Of a DNA stretch of 64,000 bases, positions 46,407 to 53,969 are shown piece after piece. Source of the stretch: an uncultured Tenacibaculum sp. (GTDB taxonomy: Bacteria > Bacteroidota > Bacteroidia > Flavobacteriales > Flavobacteriaceae); assembly GCA_947498055.1 (NCBI GenBank), contig CANMJA010000005.1:124001-188000 (forward strand), in the 5' to 3' direction. Positions within the stretch are counted from its first letter, which is position 1; each line of letters starts with the position of its first letter. A model generated the notes under the pieces. The model saw only the letters and a list, made by a program, of their open reading frames with translations, was not told the DNA's origin and did no database searches. Both the position numbers and the translations under genes were made by a program.

Positions 46407-48707
46407 TTAAAAAGAAATAGTTTTTGTAGAAATAATTGCGTCATTGGTAACAAAAGGCATTGGTATCATTTCTTCATTTCTTTTTTGTAGGTTAAATTCA
46501 GGGTGTGAAAGTAAATCGTTAGAAATTTCATTTAACGTAATATGCAACTGTTCTTCTTTATTAAACTTTAAAGCTATTTTTAAATTGTCATCACTATTTG
46601 CCATGCTATATACTAAAAGAGTTTCTTTTTTTACTTCTTTAGCAGTATCATATATAATAGCAGTGTTTGCTGTAAAATAAGAAATAGATAATTTTTTATG
46701 ATTAAATATTTCATACTTATTAATTTTTCTTTGAGGTTTTATCGTTAACCAAATTTCACGCTCATTACCAACTATAGTATCTAGATTAACTTCTATTTTA
46801 GAAGTTTTAATTTGCTTATTAAATGTTGCCTTTTTATAATAGTTAAATCGCGTATTATATTTGCTTTTTGTTTCTGCGCTAGCAATGCTTCCTTCAGAAA
46901 AATTAGAATTAAAAACTTGCTTTGTATAGCTATCTAAGGTTTTGTTGTAGGTTCCCCAAAAAGCGGTTTCTTCATCTGAATTTTGTATATACACCAAACT
47001 ATTAGGTTTCTTTTTATTTGTAGAGAAATTACTTTTAAAAGTAGCTGTTATAAATATAATTATAGATAAGAAGCCAAATAGTTTTTGCCATAGATTTTTC
47101 TTTTTATATTCTTGAAATGCAGGTACTAAAAGGGCAATAACTAATACTACAAAAATAGAAGAGATAAAAAGATTTTTTAAACCCAAACCTACAGGGAACG
47201 TTTTAATTAATGGGCTAAAAATATATATAGTTGGTATAGATATAAATGCAAATAAGGCAGTATGAGGTTTCCGTTTTTTAAGAATAAGAAAAGTAGAGCC
47301 AATTAACGCCATAAAAACCGGAATTATAAAAAAACCAGCACCAGGTAAATATTTAAGAATAGCAAAATTAATAAGTATCCAAACAAATATTGGAGCTATT
47401 AACAAATCTAAAGGTTTGTTGTTTTTAAAAGAGTTATAAGATGTAAAGCTAATCCATAATGTTAAAAATACAAAAGCAGCAATATAATAATAGCCATTAT
47501 AAGTGAAACCTTGTAGTATGTCTTTATAATACGGGTGAATAAAAAGAAGTAACTTCCATAGAATAAAAGAAACAGCAGTACTACCAATTAATGCAATAAA
47601 GAAAGGGAGAAAACCTACAAAAATTCCTTTAAGAGTTAGTTTTTTCTTTTTAATTCCAATAAAAATTAAAATAAATAAATATAAGATAGTAATTACTATA
47701 AATGGAAGTATCCAAGAAAAAGGAAATGTTAGTAAACCAATAATAGGAAAGTTAACATACACACTATCTTTATTACTATTTAAATTAGAAAGATCTGCAT
47801 TAGAAAAATAATTTAAACAACTTGTAAAATATTCTTTTTGATGTATTAATGACTCTCTATCGAGTCTGTCATAAGTATCTTGTTCTGTATGATAATCGAA
47901 ATGATCGCCAATAAAGGCAAAGTTAAAGCCATTAATATCTGCTTTTTCTCTAAAAATAGTTAAATCAGTATCATTAGGTAGCATTTTATAAACACTATAC
48001 ATTAAAGAATTAGCAGCAGGGTGTTTTGGATTTGCTTTAAGAAACTCGTTGAGTAATTTACTGTTTTTACCATTGGTTTCCATTAACATATAACTAGCTC
48101 CACCACTTCCTCTAGCTTCAAAATTAAGTACAAGACCAATGTTTTTTGCAAGAGGGTGATGCTTTACAAAAGCTTTAGCACCCAATAAACCTAGTTCTTC
48201 AGCATCTGAAAAAAGAATAATAATATCATTCTTAGGTTTCTCTCCTTTTGCTAAGAAAGCACGAATACCTTCTAAAATTGTAACCACGCCAGAACCCGCA
48301 TCTGAAGCGCCTATAGAAGAATGAGGATTGCTATCATAATGACTTAATAATAGCAAAGATTTATTATTGGAAGTACCTTTAATTTTAGCTATTATATTTT
48401 CTACAGTCGTACATGATTTCCATTTTTCATTAAAAACGGTTTGTACCTGGACTTCTGTTTCTAAACCTATTTTATTTAATTCATTAACTAAATAATTTTG
48501 CACTAATTTATGTTCGTTTGTTCCAGAGCTATGGGGTTTTTGTGCTATTTTTTTTAAATGATGCAAGGCATTATTTATAGAAAATTCTTCTGAATTAGTA
48601 TTTTTATCGTTAAAAGTGGCATTAGGTATAATGTCTGAAAAACTCCAATAAATAGTAACTAGAAAAATGAGTAAGGAGTAGATTTTAGTAGTCGATGTCA
48701 TTGCCAT
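46407..48707 (-). CDS. Membrane-bound M28-family metallopeptidase
   Basis: A 766-residue protein: N-terminal membrane anchor, periplasmic M28 aminopeptidase domain (about 45-310) with zinc ligands LLLLSHYDSNP (His), GASDAGSG (Asp), SDAEELGLLG (Glu pair), NFEARGSGG and DHFDYHTEQD (final His), then about eight to nine transmembrane helices (330-560) and a C-terminal soluble region. The layout resembles the ER-resident Fxna-like peptidases and is common in Bacteroidota. Exact peptides cleaved are unknown. Confidence 0.88.
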   Translation of the reverse strand: MAMTSTTKIYSLLIFLVTIYWSFSDIIPNATFNDKNTNSEEFSINNALHHLKKIAQKPHSSGTNEHKLVQNYLVNELNKIGLETEVQVQTVFNEKWKSCTTVENIIAKIKGTSNNKSLLLLSHYDSNPHSSIGASDAGSGVVTILEGIRAFLAKGEKPKNDIIILFSDAEELGLLGAKAFVKHHPLAKNIGLVLNFEARGSGGASYMLMETNGKNSKLLNEFLKANPKHPAANSLMYSVYKMLPNDTDLTIFREKADINGFNFAFIGDHFDYHTEQDTYDRLDRESLIHQKEYFTSCLNYFSNADLSNLNSNKDSVYVNFPIIGLLTFPFSWILPFIVITILYLFILIFIGIKKKKLTLKGIFVGFLPFFIALIGSTAVSFILWKLLLFIHPYYKDILQGFTYNGYYYIAAFVFLTLWISFTSYNSFKNNKPLDLLIAPIFVWILINFAILKYLPGAGFFIIPVFMALIGSTFLILKKRKPHTALFAFISIPTIYIFSPLIKTFPVGLGLKNLFISSIFVVLVIALLVPAFQEYKKKNLWQKLFGFLSIIIFITATFKSNFSTNKKKPNSLVYIQNSDEETAFWGTYNKTLDSYTKQVFNSNFSEGSIASAETKSKYNTRFNYYKKATFNKQIKTSKIEVNLDTIVGNEREIWLTIKPQRKINKYEIFNHKKLSISYFTANTAIIYDTAKEVKKETLLVYSMANSDDNLKIALKFNKEEQLHITLNEISNDLLSHPEFNLQKRNEEMIPMPFVTNDAIISTKTISF

Positions 48708-48808
48708 GTTTTGGTGTGTCTAAATGTAAAAAAAATTAACTTATATATTCTGTTTTTTTATAGGTTATTAAAAAACACTATATTTAGTAATCTAAAAATC
48801 AAAGAATT

Positions 48809-49276
48809 ATGGGTATTAAGAGCTTTCAGGGTAAAAGAACCACTAGTGTAAAAAAAGAAGAGACACCAATTTTAGTTTCTAATTATATGACAAAAAAACT
48901 AATAACATTTACAGAGAATCAACCCATAGAGGAAGCGATTGATACTTTAATAAATAATAAAATATCAGGAGGTCCAGTAGTCAACGAAAAAAATGAATTA
49001 ATAGGCATTATTTCTGAAGGAGATTGCATGAAGCAGATATCAGAAAGTAGATATTATAATTTACCAATAGATGGAAATAATACCGTTGGTAAAGCTATGG
49101 TAAGAGAGGTAGAAACCATAGATGGGAACATGAATATTTTTGATGCTGCAAACAAATTTTTAGAGTCTAAAAGAAGAAGATTTCCTATTGTAGAAAACGG
49201 AAAGCTAGTAGGGCAAATTAGTCAGAAAGATGTTTTAAAAGCGGCAATAGAATTAAAAGGGAATACTTGGAAATAA
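48809..49276 (+). CDS. CBS-domain-pair protein
   Basis: A 155-residue protein made of two CBS domains (about 25-90 and 95-152; SNYMTKKLITFTENQPIEEA, GGPVVNEKNELIGIISEGD and RRFPIVENGKLVGQISQKDV). CBS pairs bind adenine nucleotides and act as energy or ion sensors. There is no fused effector domain. Confidence 0.87.
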   Translation: MGIKSFQGKRTTSVKKEETPILVSNYMTKKLITFTENQPIEEAIDTLINNKISGGPVVNEKNELIGIISEGDCMKQISESRYYNLPIDGNNTVGKAMVREVETIDGNMNIFDAANKFLESKRRRFPIVENGKLVGQISQKDVLKAAIELKGNTWK

Positions 49277-49951
49277 TTATTTTTTGTTTAAAAGGTGTTT
49301 TGATAAATCGGTCATAATTATTTTTTGATTACTACTGCTTTCTAGTACTGCAATTTTAGAATATGAATATCCATCAATAGGTTCTTTTAAATTTTTCCAT
49401 TTAGCAATTCCTGCTACTGTAATTTCTTCACCTATTTCAATGATTCCTTCGGAATAGCGTAAAGGTTTATTAAAACCCAAAAAATTAGTGCTTTTTATAC
49501 TGTATCTTTTTAATAAAGATTCAAATTCTGGGCTAGGATCGTTAAAAGTTCCTGAAGAAGTTTTTTTGTCTACCACTAAATAGCTTTTATAATTTTGGGG
49601 TTTTTGAGTTGGATGGATGATGATTAAGTCTCCGTTTTTTTCTAAAAAAAAAGACTGTACTTTTTCTTCATTCACTATAGTTGACCAATGTGAGTTTTTA
49701 CCTCTTTGCTTTTTTTGCTCAATTTTTAGTACATAGAATACACATTTTCTCTTGCTAAAAGGAGCAATTAAAGGCTCGTTAACATGTAATGCCTTTCCTG
49801 ATATTTTTGTTAGTTTATTTGTTTTTATATTTCCAATAGAAGAATTAGGAAGATTTTTTAAAATCCGTTTTACTACTTCTTTGGTGCTGTAGTAATAAAC
49901 TAAAAAAAGAACTAATCCAAGAATGGATACGCAGATAAAAATTAATAACAT
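49277..49951 (-). CDS. GIDE-domain-like membrane protein
   Basis: A 224-residue protein with an N-terminal membrane helix (1-22), a beta-rich soluble domain (ISGKALHVNEPLIAPFSKRK, CVFYVLKIEQKK, LRYSEGIIEIGEEITVAGIA) resembling the GIDE module of MULAN-type proteins. A RING finger is absent, so this is not a ubiquitin ligase. The catalytic role, if any, is unknown. Confidence 0.65.
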   Translation of the reverse strand: MLLIFICVSILGLVLFLVYYYSTKEVVKRILKNLPNSSIGNIKTNKLTKISGKALHVNEPLIAPFSKRKCVFYVLKIEQKKQRGKNSHWSTIVNEEKVQSFFLEKNGDLIIIHPTQKPQNYKSYLVVDKKTSSGTFNDPSPEFESLLKRYSIKSTNFLGFNKPLRYSEGIIEIGEEITVAGIAKWKNLKEPIDGYSYSKIAVLESSSNQKIIMTDLSKHLLNKK

Positions 49952-50000
49952 AAAGTATCTATTTTCAATATTAGTTCATAATTCATGCAAAAAGTTACAA

Positions 50001-50351
50001 TTAATCTTGTTTAACCAGTAAAAACAATTCATTATCTAATTCTAAATAGCCTTGATCGTACACATAAAAATAGATGCTGTTTTTTTTAGTCACATATCGA
50101 GAGGTAATAAACTTAAAATCAAATCCTTTATCAAATAACTTACGTCTAGTAACTTTTGTTTTTCCTGTACTATTTAATTCACATAAAATTTTATAATTTT
50201 TTCGTAAACGATTATTCGTGTTTCTAATAAGATTTTTACTCTCTTTATTTACTTTGTTGTTATAAGCATTTCTACAATAGTCTGAGCAAAATTTTTTATC
50301 AATTCTACCAATTACTTTTTCTTCACATTCTAAGCATTTTTTACTTTCCAT
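50001..50351 (-). CDS. Small zinc-ribbon-type protein (DUF2116-like N-terminus)
   Basis: The start at ATG 50351 gives KKCLECEEKVIGRIDKKFCS with C-x2-C then C-x3-C (FCSDYC) spacing, a treble-clef-like zinc ribbon, followed by a basic helical body (NKESKNLIRNTNNRLRK). The frame continues upstream to 50408 only inside the GNAT gene, so the shorter start is chosen. Overlaps the GNAT gene by 11 bases. DNA or RNA binding is possible. Confidence 0.7.
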   Translation of the reverse strand: MESKKCLECEEKVIGRIDKKFCSDYCRNAYNNKVNKESKNLIRNTNNRLRKNYKILCELNSTGKTKVTRRKLFDKGFDFKFITSRYVTKKNSIYFYVYDQGYLELDNELFLLVKQD

Positions 50352-50883
50352 AGTCAACTTTTTGCAATTTATACCATTTAGCATCAGTACCATCCACCTT
50401 GAAATCATTTACATATTGCAATCCGATTTTTTGTAAAATTTTATTGGAACCAATATTGGCGGTTTCAGCAGCGCCATAAATAATATCATAATTCAGTTTC
50501 TTAAAACCAAAATCTAAACAAGCAAAAGCCGATTCAGAAGCATATCCTTTTCTCCAAAAAGAAGGCAGTAAACGATATCCAATATCTATAAAATTTTGAA
50601 AACCATTTAGCGATTCTTTTTCTCCTTTATTTAATTTCAATCCAGACCAACCAATAAAGTTTCCCGATTTTTTTTCGAAAGTAGCTAGCCTACCGATACC
50701 ATTTTCTTGATATTGTTTTTTAAAAAAATGGATAATCTCTTCTGCCTGTTTATAAGTTGAAATCGTTTTTTTACCTAAATATTCATGTACTTCTTCGTTA
50801 GAGTCTAATTCAAAAATATTTGTAATATCATTATCTGTGAACTCTTTTAAAATCAGACGTTCAGTTTCTAAATAAAGCTTCAT
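50341..50883 (-). CDS. GNAT N-acetyltransferase, RimJ/RimL-like
   Basis: A 180-residue protein with ERLILKEFTDNDITNIFELD, DIGYRLLPSFWRKGYASESA (acetyl-CoA loop) and NIGSNKILQKIGL. This is the RimJ/RimL-type GNAT layout that acetylates ribosomal or other protein N-termini, or small amines. The specific target is unknown. Overlaps the following zinc-ribbon gene. Confidence 0.85.
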   Translation of the reverse strand: MKLYLETERLILKEFTDNDITNIFELDSNEEVHEYLGKKTISTYKQAEEIIHFFKKQYQENGIGRLATFEKKSGNFIGWSGLKLNKGEKESLNGFQNFIDIGYRLLPSFWRKGYASESAFACLDFGFKKLNYDIIYGAAETANIGSNKILQKIGLQYVNDFKVDGTDAKWYKLQKVDYGK

Positions 50884-51047
50884 TTTATAGTTTTTTAGAA
50901 GTCTAAGATAATAAAAATAAACGATTACATTCGTTTACAAACGAAAAGAAGCGTTTAACAACCGAAAATAATTTGTATGCAATTGCACCTTTGCAGTGTC
51001 ATTATTTAATGGCAATATCTTAACTGTTAAACGATAAAAAATAATAT

Positions 51048-51383
51048 ATGAATACGCTAAAAAACAAAGTGCAGTTGATTGGAAACTTAGGACAAAATCC
51101 AGAAATTATAGAAATGGATTCAGGTAGAAAACTAGCAAAATTTTCTATTGCTACCAACGATTATTACTACAATAAACAAGGAGATAAAATTACTGATACG
51201 CAATGGCACAATTTAGTTGCTTGGGGAAAAACAGCAGAAATAGCAGAAAAATTTTTAGAAAAAGGAAAAGAAATAGCTATTGAAGGAAAATTAACCTCTA
51301 GAAGTTATGAAACAAAGGAAGGAGAGAAAAGATACATCACAGAAGTAGTTTGTAATGAAATATTAATGTTAGGAAATAAATAA
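51048..51383 (+). CDS. ssb: Single-stranded DNA-binding protein, short form
   Basis: A 111-residue OB-fold protein (VQLIGNLGQNPEII, DTQWHNLVAWGKTAEIAEKF, GKLTSRSYETKEGEKRYITE). It lacks the long Gly/Asn-rich linker and the acidic C-terminal DDIPF tip through which chromosomal SSB recruits repair proteins, so it is either an accessory paralogue or a short-form SSB. It is the last gene before the duplicated ABC cassette and is followed by a terminator. Confidence 0.85.
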   Translation: MNTLKNKVQLIGNLGQNPEIIEMDSGRKLAKFSIATNDYYYNKQGDKITDTQWHNLVAWGKTAEIAEKFLEKGKEIAIEGKLTSRSYETKEGEKRYITEVVCNEILMLGNK

Positions 51384-51432
51384 GTGGGAGAATTGCGATA
51401 ACTATTAAAAAATAATAAAGAAGAAAAGGTAA

Positions 51433-51469
51433 AATCCAGTAGATTGCTAGTCTATTGGATTTGTTTTTT
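51433..51469 (+). terminator. Terminator of the ssb gene
   Basis: AATCCAGTAGA pairs (one mismatch) with TCTATTGGATT, followed by TGTTTTTT. It separates ssb from the ABC cassette, so the cassette is a separate transcription unit. Confidence 0.8.
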
Positions 51470-51512
51470 AAAGAAAAATTAAAAACTACTATTTTTTTCA
51501 ATATTTAATACG

Positions 51513-51520
51513 TATTTTCG
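51513..51520 (+). promoter_or_regulatory. -7-like box TATTTTCG, four bases before GTG (cassette copy 1)
   Basis: TATTTTCG is followed by four bases and the GTG start at 51525. In the second cassette TACCTTCG is likewise followed by four bases and GTG (52762). The transcript would be leaderless. Confidence 0.5.
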
Positions 51521-51524
51521 TTAC

Positions 51525-51854
51525 GTGAGTAAATTTAAAAAAATAACAAGTTTTTTACTAGCAGTGAGCATTTTCATGACTCATTTGATGGTGCTTATTC
51601 ACACTTTAGAACATAATGATGCTCCTTCTACTAATTTATCAGCAATGTTGGAGTTTGATGATAGCGCTGATATAGAAGATTGTTCCGTTTGTGATGTTTA
51701 TTTAAACGCAGATTTTACAGAGTTACAAACAGCATCTTATTCTCTTATAGTTCCTATATTTGTAAGCAATCAAATATTACAGCAAGATAGCCAGTTTAAG
51801 CCAGTTGTCTTGTATCTTAAACAATCACGATCACCACCTTTTTTTGTAGCATAA
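51525..51854 (+). CDS. 109-residue His/Cys membrane-associated protein, copy 1
   Basis: The start is GTG at 51525. The protein has one hydrophobic N-terminal segment (5-25), three histidines in MTHLMVLIHTLEH (H20, H26, H30), a CxxC in EDCSVCDVYL (C53, C56), and a C-terminal KQSRSPPFF. Copy 2 (52762-53091) has exactly the same length and keeps every one of these residues. The H/CxxC/RSPP layout resembles DUF2946-type proteins that often sit beside copper-related TonB receptors. Metal binding is inferred. Confidence 0.72.
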   Translation: MSKFKKITSFLLAVSIFMTHLMVLIHTLEHNDAPSTNLSAMLEFDDSADIEDCSVCDVYLNADFTELQTASYSLIVPIFVSNQILQQDSQFKPVVLYLKQSRSPPFFVA

Positions 51855-51963
51855 TATATAATAACACATAATTTATAGCAAATAAATGTGCAATAGCATT
51901 ATTTGTGTTTTTATGTATTCTTTTTGTGTGAATTAGTAGAAACTAATTTACTACTATGTCATA

Positions 51964-51982
51964 ATTCTTAGTTCTTAAGAAT
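51964..51982. promoter_or_regulatory. Inverted repeat ATTCTT-N7-AAGAAT upstream of the pseudo-ATPase gene
   Basis: The same ATTCTT-N7-AAGAAT arrangement occurs at 53206-53224 before the canonical ATPase. The two stand 38 and 32 bases before their ATGs. It is either a short regulator-binding site or an RNA hairpin. Confidence 0.55.
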
Positions 51983-52020
51983 TTACAATCAATTTTTATT
52001 TAAATAACAAATACATAGCC

Positions 52021-52704
52021 ATGCTACAAGCAAAAAAAATTAATGTTCGTTATAACGATCAATTATCTTATAGAGGTATAAAACTTAAAATGTTTAAAGA
52101 AGAACTATTCTATATTTTAAAAAAGAATAACAAAAATAGTGCTTCGACTATTACTATTTTTTTAAAATCAATTTGTGGAGAACAACAAGTGAATAATTTT
52201 TCTGTAAAAACAAATAATTCAGTTGAAAATTCATGCACTTACCTACCAAAGGTAGTTCAGTTGTATAAAAACTTATCAGGATTTGAAAATTTAGATTTTT
52301 ACTGTCAATTAGAAGGGAAAAGTTATACAGAAAAAGAGCTTAATACGTTTTTAAAAGAAGTTTGTTTAGATGAAAAATGGCATCATAGAAAATTAAAAGA
52401 GTATAGTAAAGAGATGCGCTTAAAAATAATAAAAGCCATAGCTTTAGCAAAAGACGCATCTTATGTTCTTATAAATACAGAGCAGGTGTTATTAGAGACT
52501 AATGCTATAACAAACGATAAAGAAACAAGTAGTTTATCTAAAGAAAAAATAAAAGTTTTAAAAATCGTTCCAGATATTTTTAAAGCAATTAATGTATGTG
52601 AGAAATTAGGAACAGCAAAAGATGGCTTTTTAATTCATATAGAAGAGAAAAAGGAAACTAGAGCAGAAGTAGAAATACTGAAAGAAATAAGCTTTTCTGT
52701 ATAA
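52021..52704 (+). CDS. Degenerate ABC-ATPase-like protein (putative pseudo-ATPase)
   Basis: A 227-residue open frame that aligns along its length with the canonical ATPase at 53257-53949 (shared MLQAKK start, VVQLYKNLSGFENLDFY, SKEMRLK, AIALAKDASYVL). All catalytic elements are gone: Walker A GQNGAGKTT is KKNNKNSAS (34-42), Walker B MDEP is INTE (151-154), the signature SKGMR is SKEMR, and the H-loop His is a Pro (184). The absence of any stop codon in 227 codons argues against simple decay. Confidence 0.78.
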   Translation: MLQAKKINVRYNDQLSYRGIKLKMFKEELFYILKKNNKNSASTITIFLKSICGEQQVNNFSVKTNNSVENSCTYLPKVVQLYKNLSGFENLDFYCQLEGKSYTEKELNTFLKEVCLDEKWHHRKLKEYSKEMRLKIIKAIALAKDASYVLINTEQVLLETNAITNDKETSSLSKEKIKVLKIVPDIFKAINVCEKLGTAKDGFLIHIEEKKETRAEVEILKEISFSV

Positions 52705-52728
52705 AGTTATTTTAAGTGTTAATTTTTA

Positions 52729-52757
52729 TTGAGATTTAATAAAAATTAATACCTTCG
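52729..52757 (+). promoter_or_regulatory. Candidate promoter TTG-N18-TACCTTCG (cassette copy 2)
   Basis: TTG at 52729-52731, 18 bases, and TACCTTCG at 52750-52757, then four bases and the GTG start at 52762. This is a fair match to the TTTG-N19-TAnnTTTG consensus of Bacteroidota. Copy 1 has the same -7 box and spacing to GTG. Confidence 0.5.
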
Positions 52758-52761
52758 CCTT

Positions 52762-53091
52762 GTGAATAATTTTAAAAGGATAACAAGTTTTATACTCTCC
52801 GTGGTCATTTTCATGACACACTTGATCGTCCTTTTTCATACTTTAAAACATCAAGAGAATGATTCAGTTACTTATTCAGATGTTTTAGAGTTTGAAAATA
52901 GTTTTGAAGCAGAAGATTGTTCTGTTTGTACTATTTATTTGGAGGTAGATTTATCTGAATTTCAGGCAAAATTGTATACATTTTTAGTTCCTAAATTTAT
53001 TTCACACCAAATATTACAACAAGAAGACCAGTTTAAACCTGTAGTTTTATATTTTAAACAATCACGGTCTCCACCTTATTTTACCATATAA
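52762..53091 (+). CDS. 109-residue His/Cys membrane-associated protein, copy 2
   Basis: The start is GTG at 52762, matching copy 1. H20, H26 and H30 (MTHLIVLFHTLKH), C53 and C56 (EDCSVCTIYL) and the C-terminal SRSPPYF are conserved. Divergence is greatest at residues 31-42 and in hydrophobic positions. The gene lies 57 bases after the pseudo-ATPase and 165 bases before the canonical ATPase. Confidence 0.72.
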   Translation: MNNFKRITSFILSVVIFMTHLIVLFHTLKHQENDSVTYSDVLEFENSFEAEDCSVCTIYLEVDLSEFQAKLYTFLVPKFISHQILQQEDQFKPVVLYFKQSRSPPYFTI

Positions 53092-53205
53092 TATATTAAA
53101 TACAATTAAAAACTAAGAAATGCACCTTTTAAAAGTAGCTTTTTTTAGTTTTATGTGTATTAATATATTTCTTTTGTGGTAACTGTTTATTAACCACACC
53201 TAATT

Positions 53206-53224
53206 ATTCTTGATTTCTAAGAAT
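53206..53224. promoter_or_regulatory. Inverted repeat ATTCTT-N7-AAGAAT upstream of the canonical ATPase
   Basis: Identical arms and spacer length to 51964-51982. It lies 32 bases before the ATG at 53257. The sequences between the small-protein stop and the ATPase start have nearly equal lengths (166 and 165 bases) in the two cassettes. Confidence 0.55.
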
Positions 53225-53256
53225 ATAACAATCAAATTTTTTTAAAACAATACATT

Positions 53257-53949
53257 ATGTTACAAGCTAAAAAGCTTTGTATGCGTTATGATGATAAGTT
53301 AGCGCTCAAAGACTTAAGTTTTTCTGTAGCTCCTGGGGAAATTTTTTGCCTATTAGGACAAAATGGAGCAGGAAAAACAACTACTATTAATATCTTTTTA
53401 GGGTTAATAGCTCCAACGTCTGGGGAAGCATTAATAAACAATACGTCTGTAGTAAATAACAAATCAGCAAGAAATTCAATAGCCTATATTCCAGAAATAG
53501 TACAGCTTTATGGGAATTTATCGGGGCTAGAAAATTTAGATTTTTTTAGTAGATTGGCAGGTTTTGTTTATACCAAAGAAGAACTAATGACTTTTTTACA
53601 TCGAGCTAATTTACAAGAAGAAGCTTATCAGAAAAAGTTATCCTCTTACTCAAAAGGAATGCGTCAAAAAGTAGGTATAGCAGTTGCCTTAGCAAAAAAT
53701 GCTTCCTATATTTTAATGGATGAACCTACTTCAGGTTTAGATCCTAAAGCATCTGTAGAGTTTGCAAAAACGTGTAAAGAGTTGTCTGCAAATGGTGTTG
53801 GTATATTCATGGCTACCCACGATATTTTTAATGCAGTAAATATAGGGTCTCGTATAGGAATTATGAAAGAAGGAAACTTAATTCATACAGCAGATACCAC
53901 AGAAATAACAGCACAAGAACTACAAGATTTATACATAAAAACTATTTAA
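53257..53949 (+). CDS. ABC transporter ATP-binding protein (canonical)
   Basis: A 230-residue ATPase with Walker A GQNGAGKTTT (34-43), Q-loop EIVQLYG, signature YSKGMRQKV (131-139), Walker B YILMDEPTSGLDP (151-163) and H-loop ATHD (H188). It would power the two downstream ABC-2-type permeases. The receptor gene begins 20 bases after it. Its paralogue 1.2 kb upstream has lost the catalytic residues. Confidence 0.93.
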   Translation: MLQAKKLCMRYDDKLALKDLSFSVAPGEIFCLLGQNGAGKTTTINIFLGLIAPTSGEALINNTSVVNNKSARNSIAYIPEIVQLYGNLSGLENLDFFSRLAGFVYTKEELMTFLHRANLQEEAYQKKLSSYSKGMRQKVGIAVALAKNASYILMDEPTSGLDPKASVEFAKTCKELSANGVGIFMATHDIFNAVNIGSRIGIMKEGNLIHTADTTEITAQELQDLYIKTI

Positions 53950-53969
53950 CAAAATATAATCAATCAATC

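Noticed and set aside
52021..52704. Calling the degenerate ATPase a pseudogene
   Set aside because: No stop or frameshift in 227 codons; kept as a CDS with the pseudo-ATPase interpretation stated as inference.
53092..53256. A 20-codon frame starting MHLLKV in the gap before the canonical ATPase
   Set aside because: The corresponding gap in copy 1 encodes an unrelated short frame, so no conserved peptide is supported.
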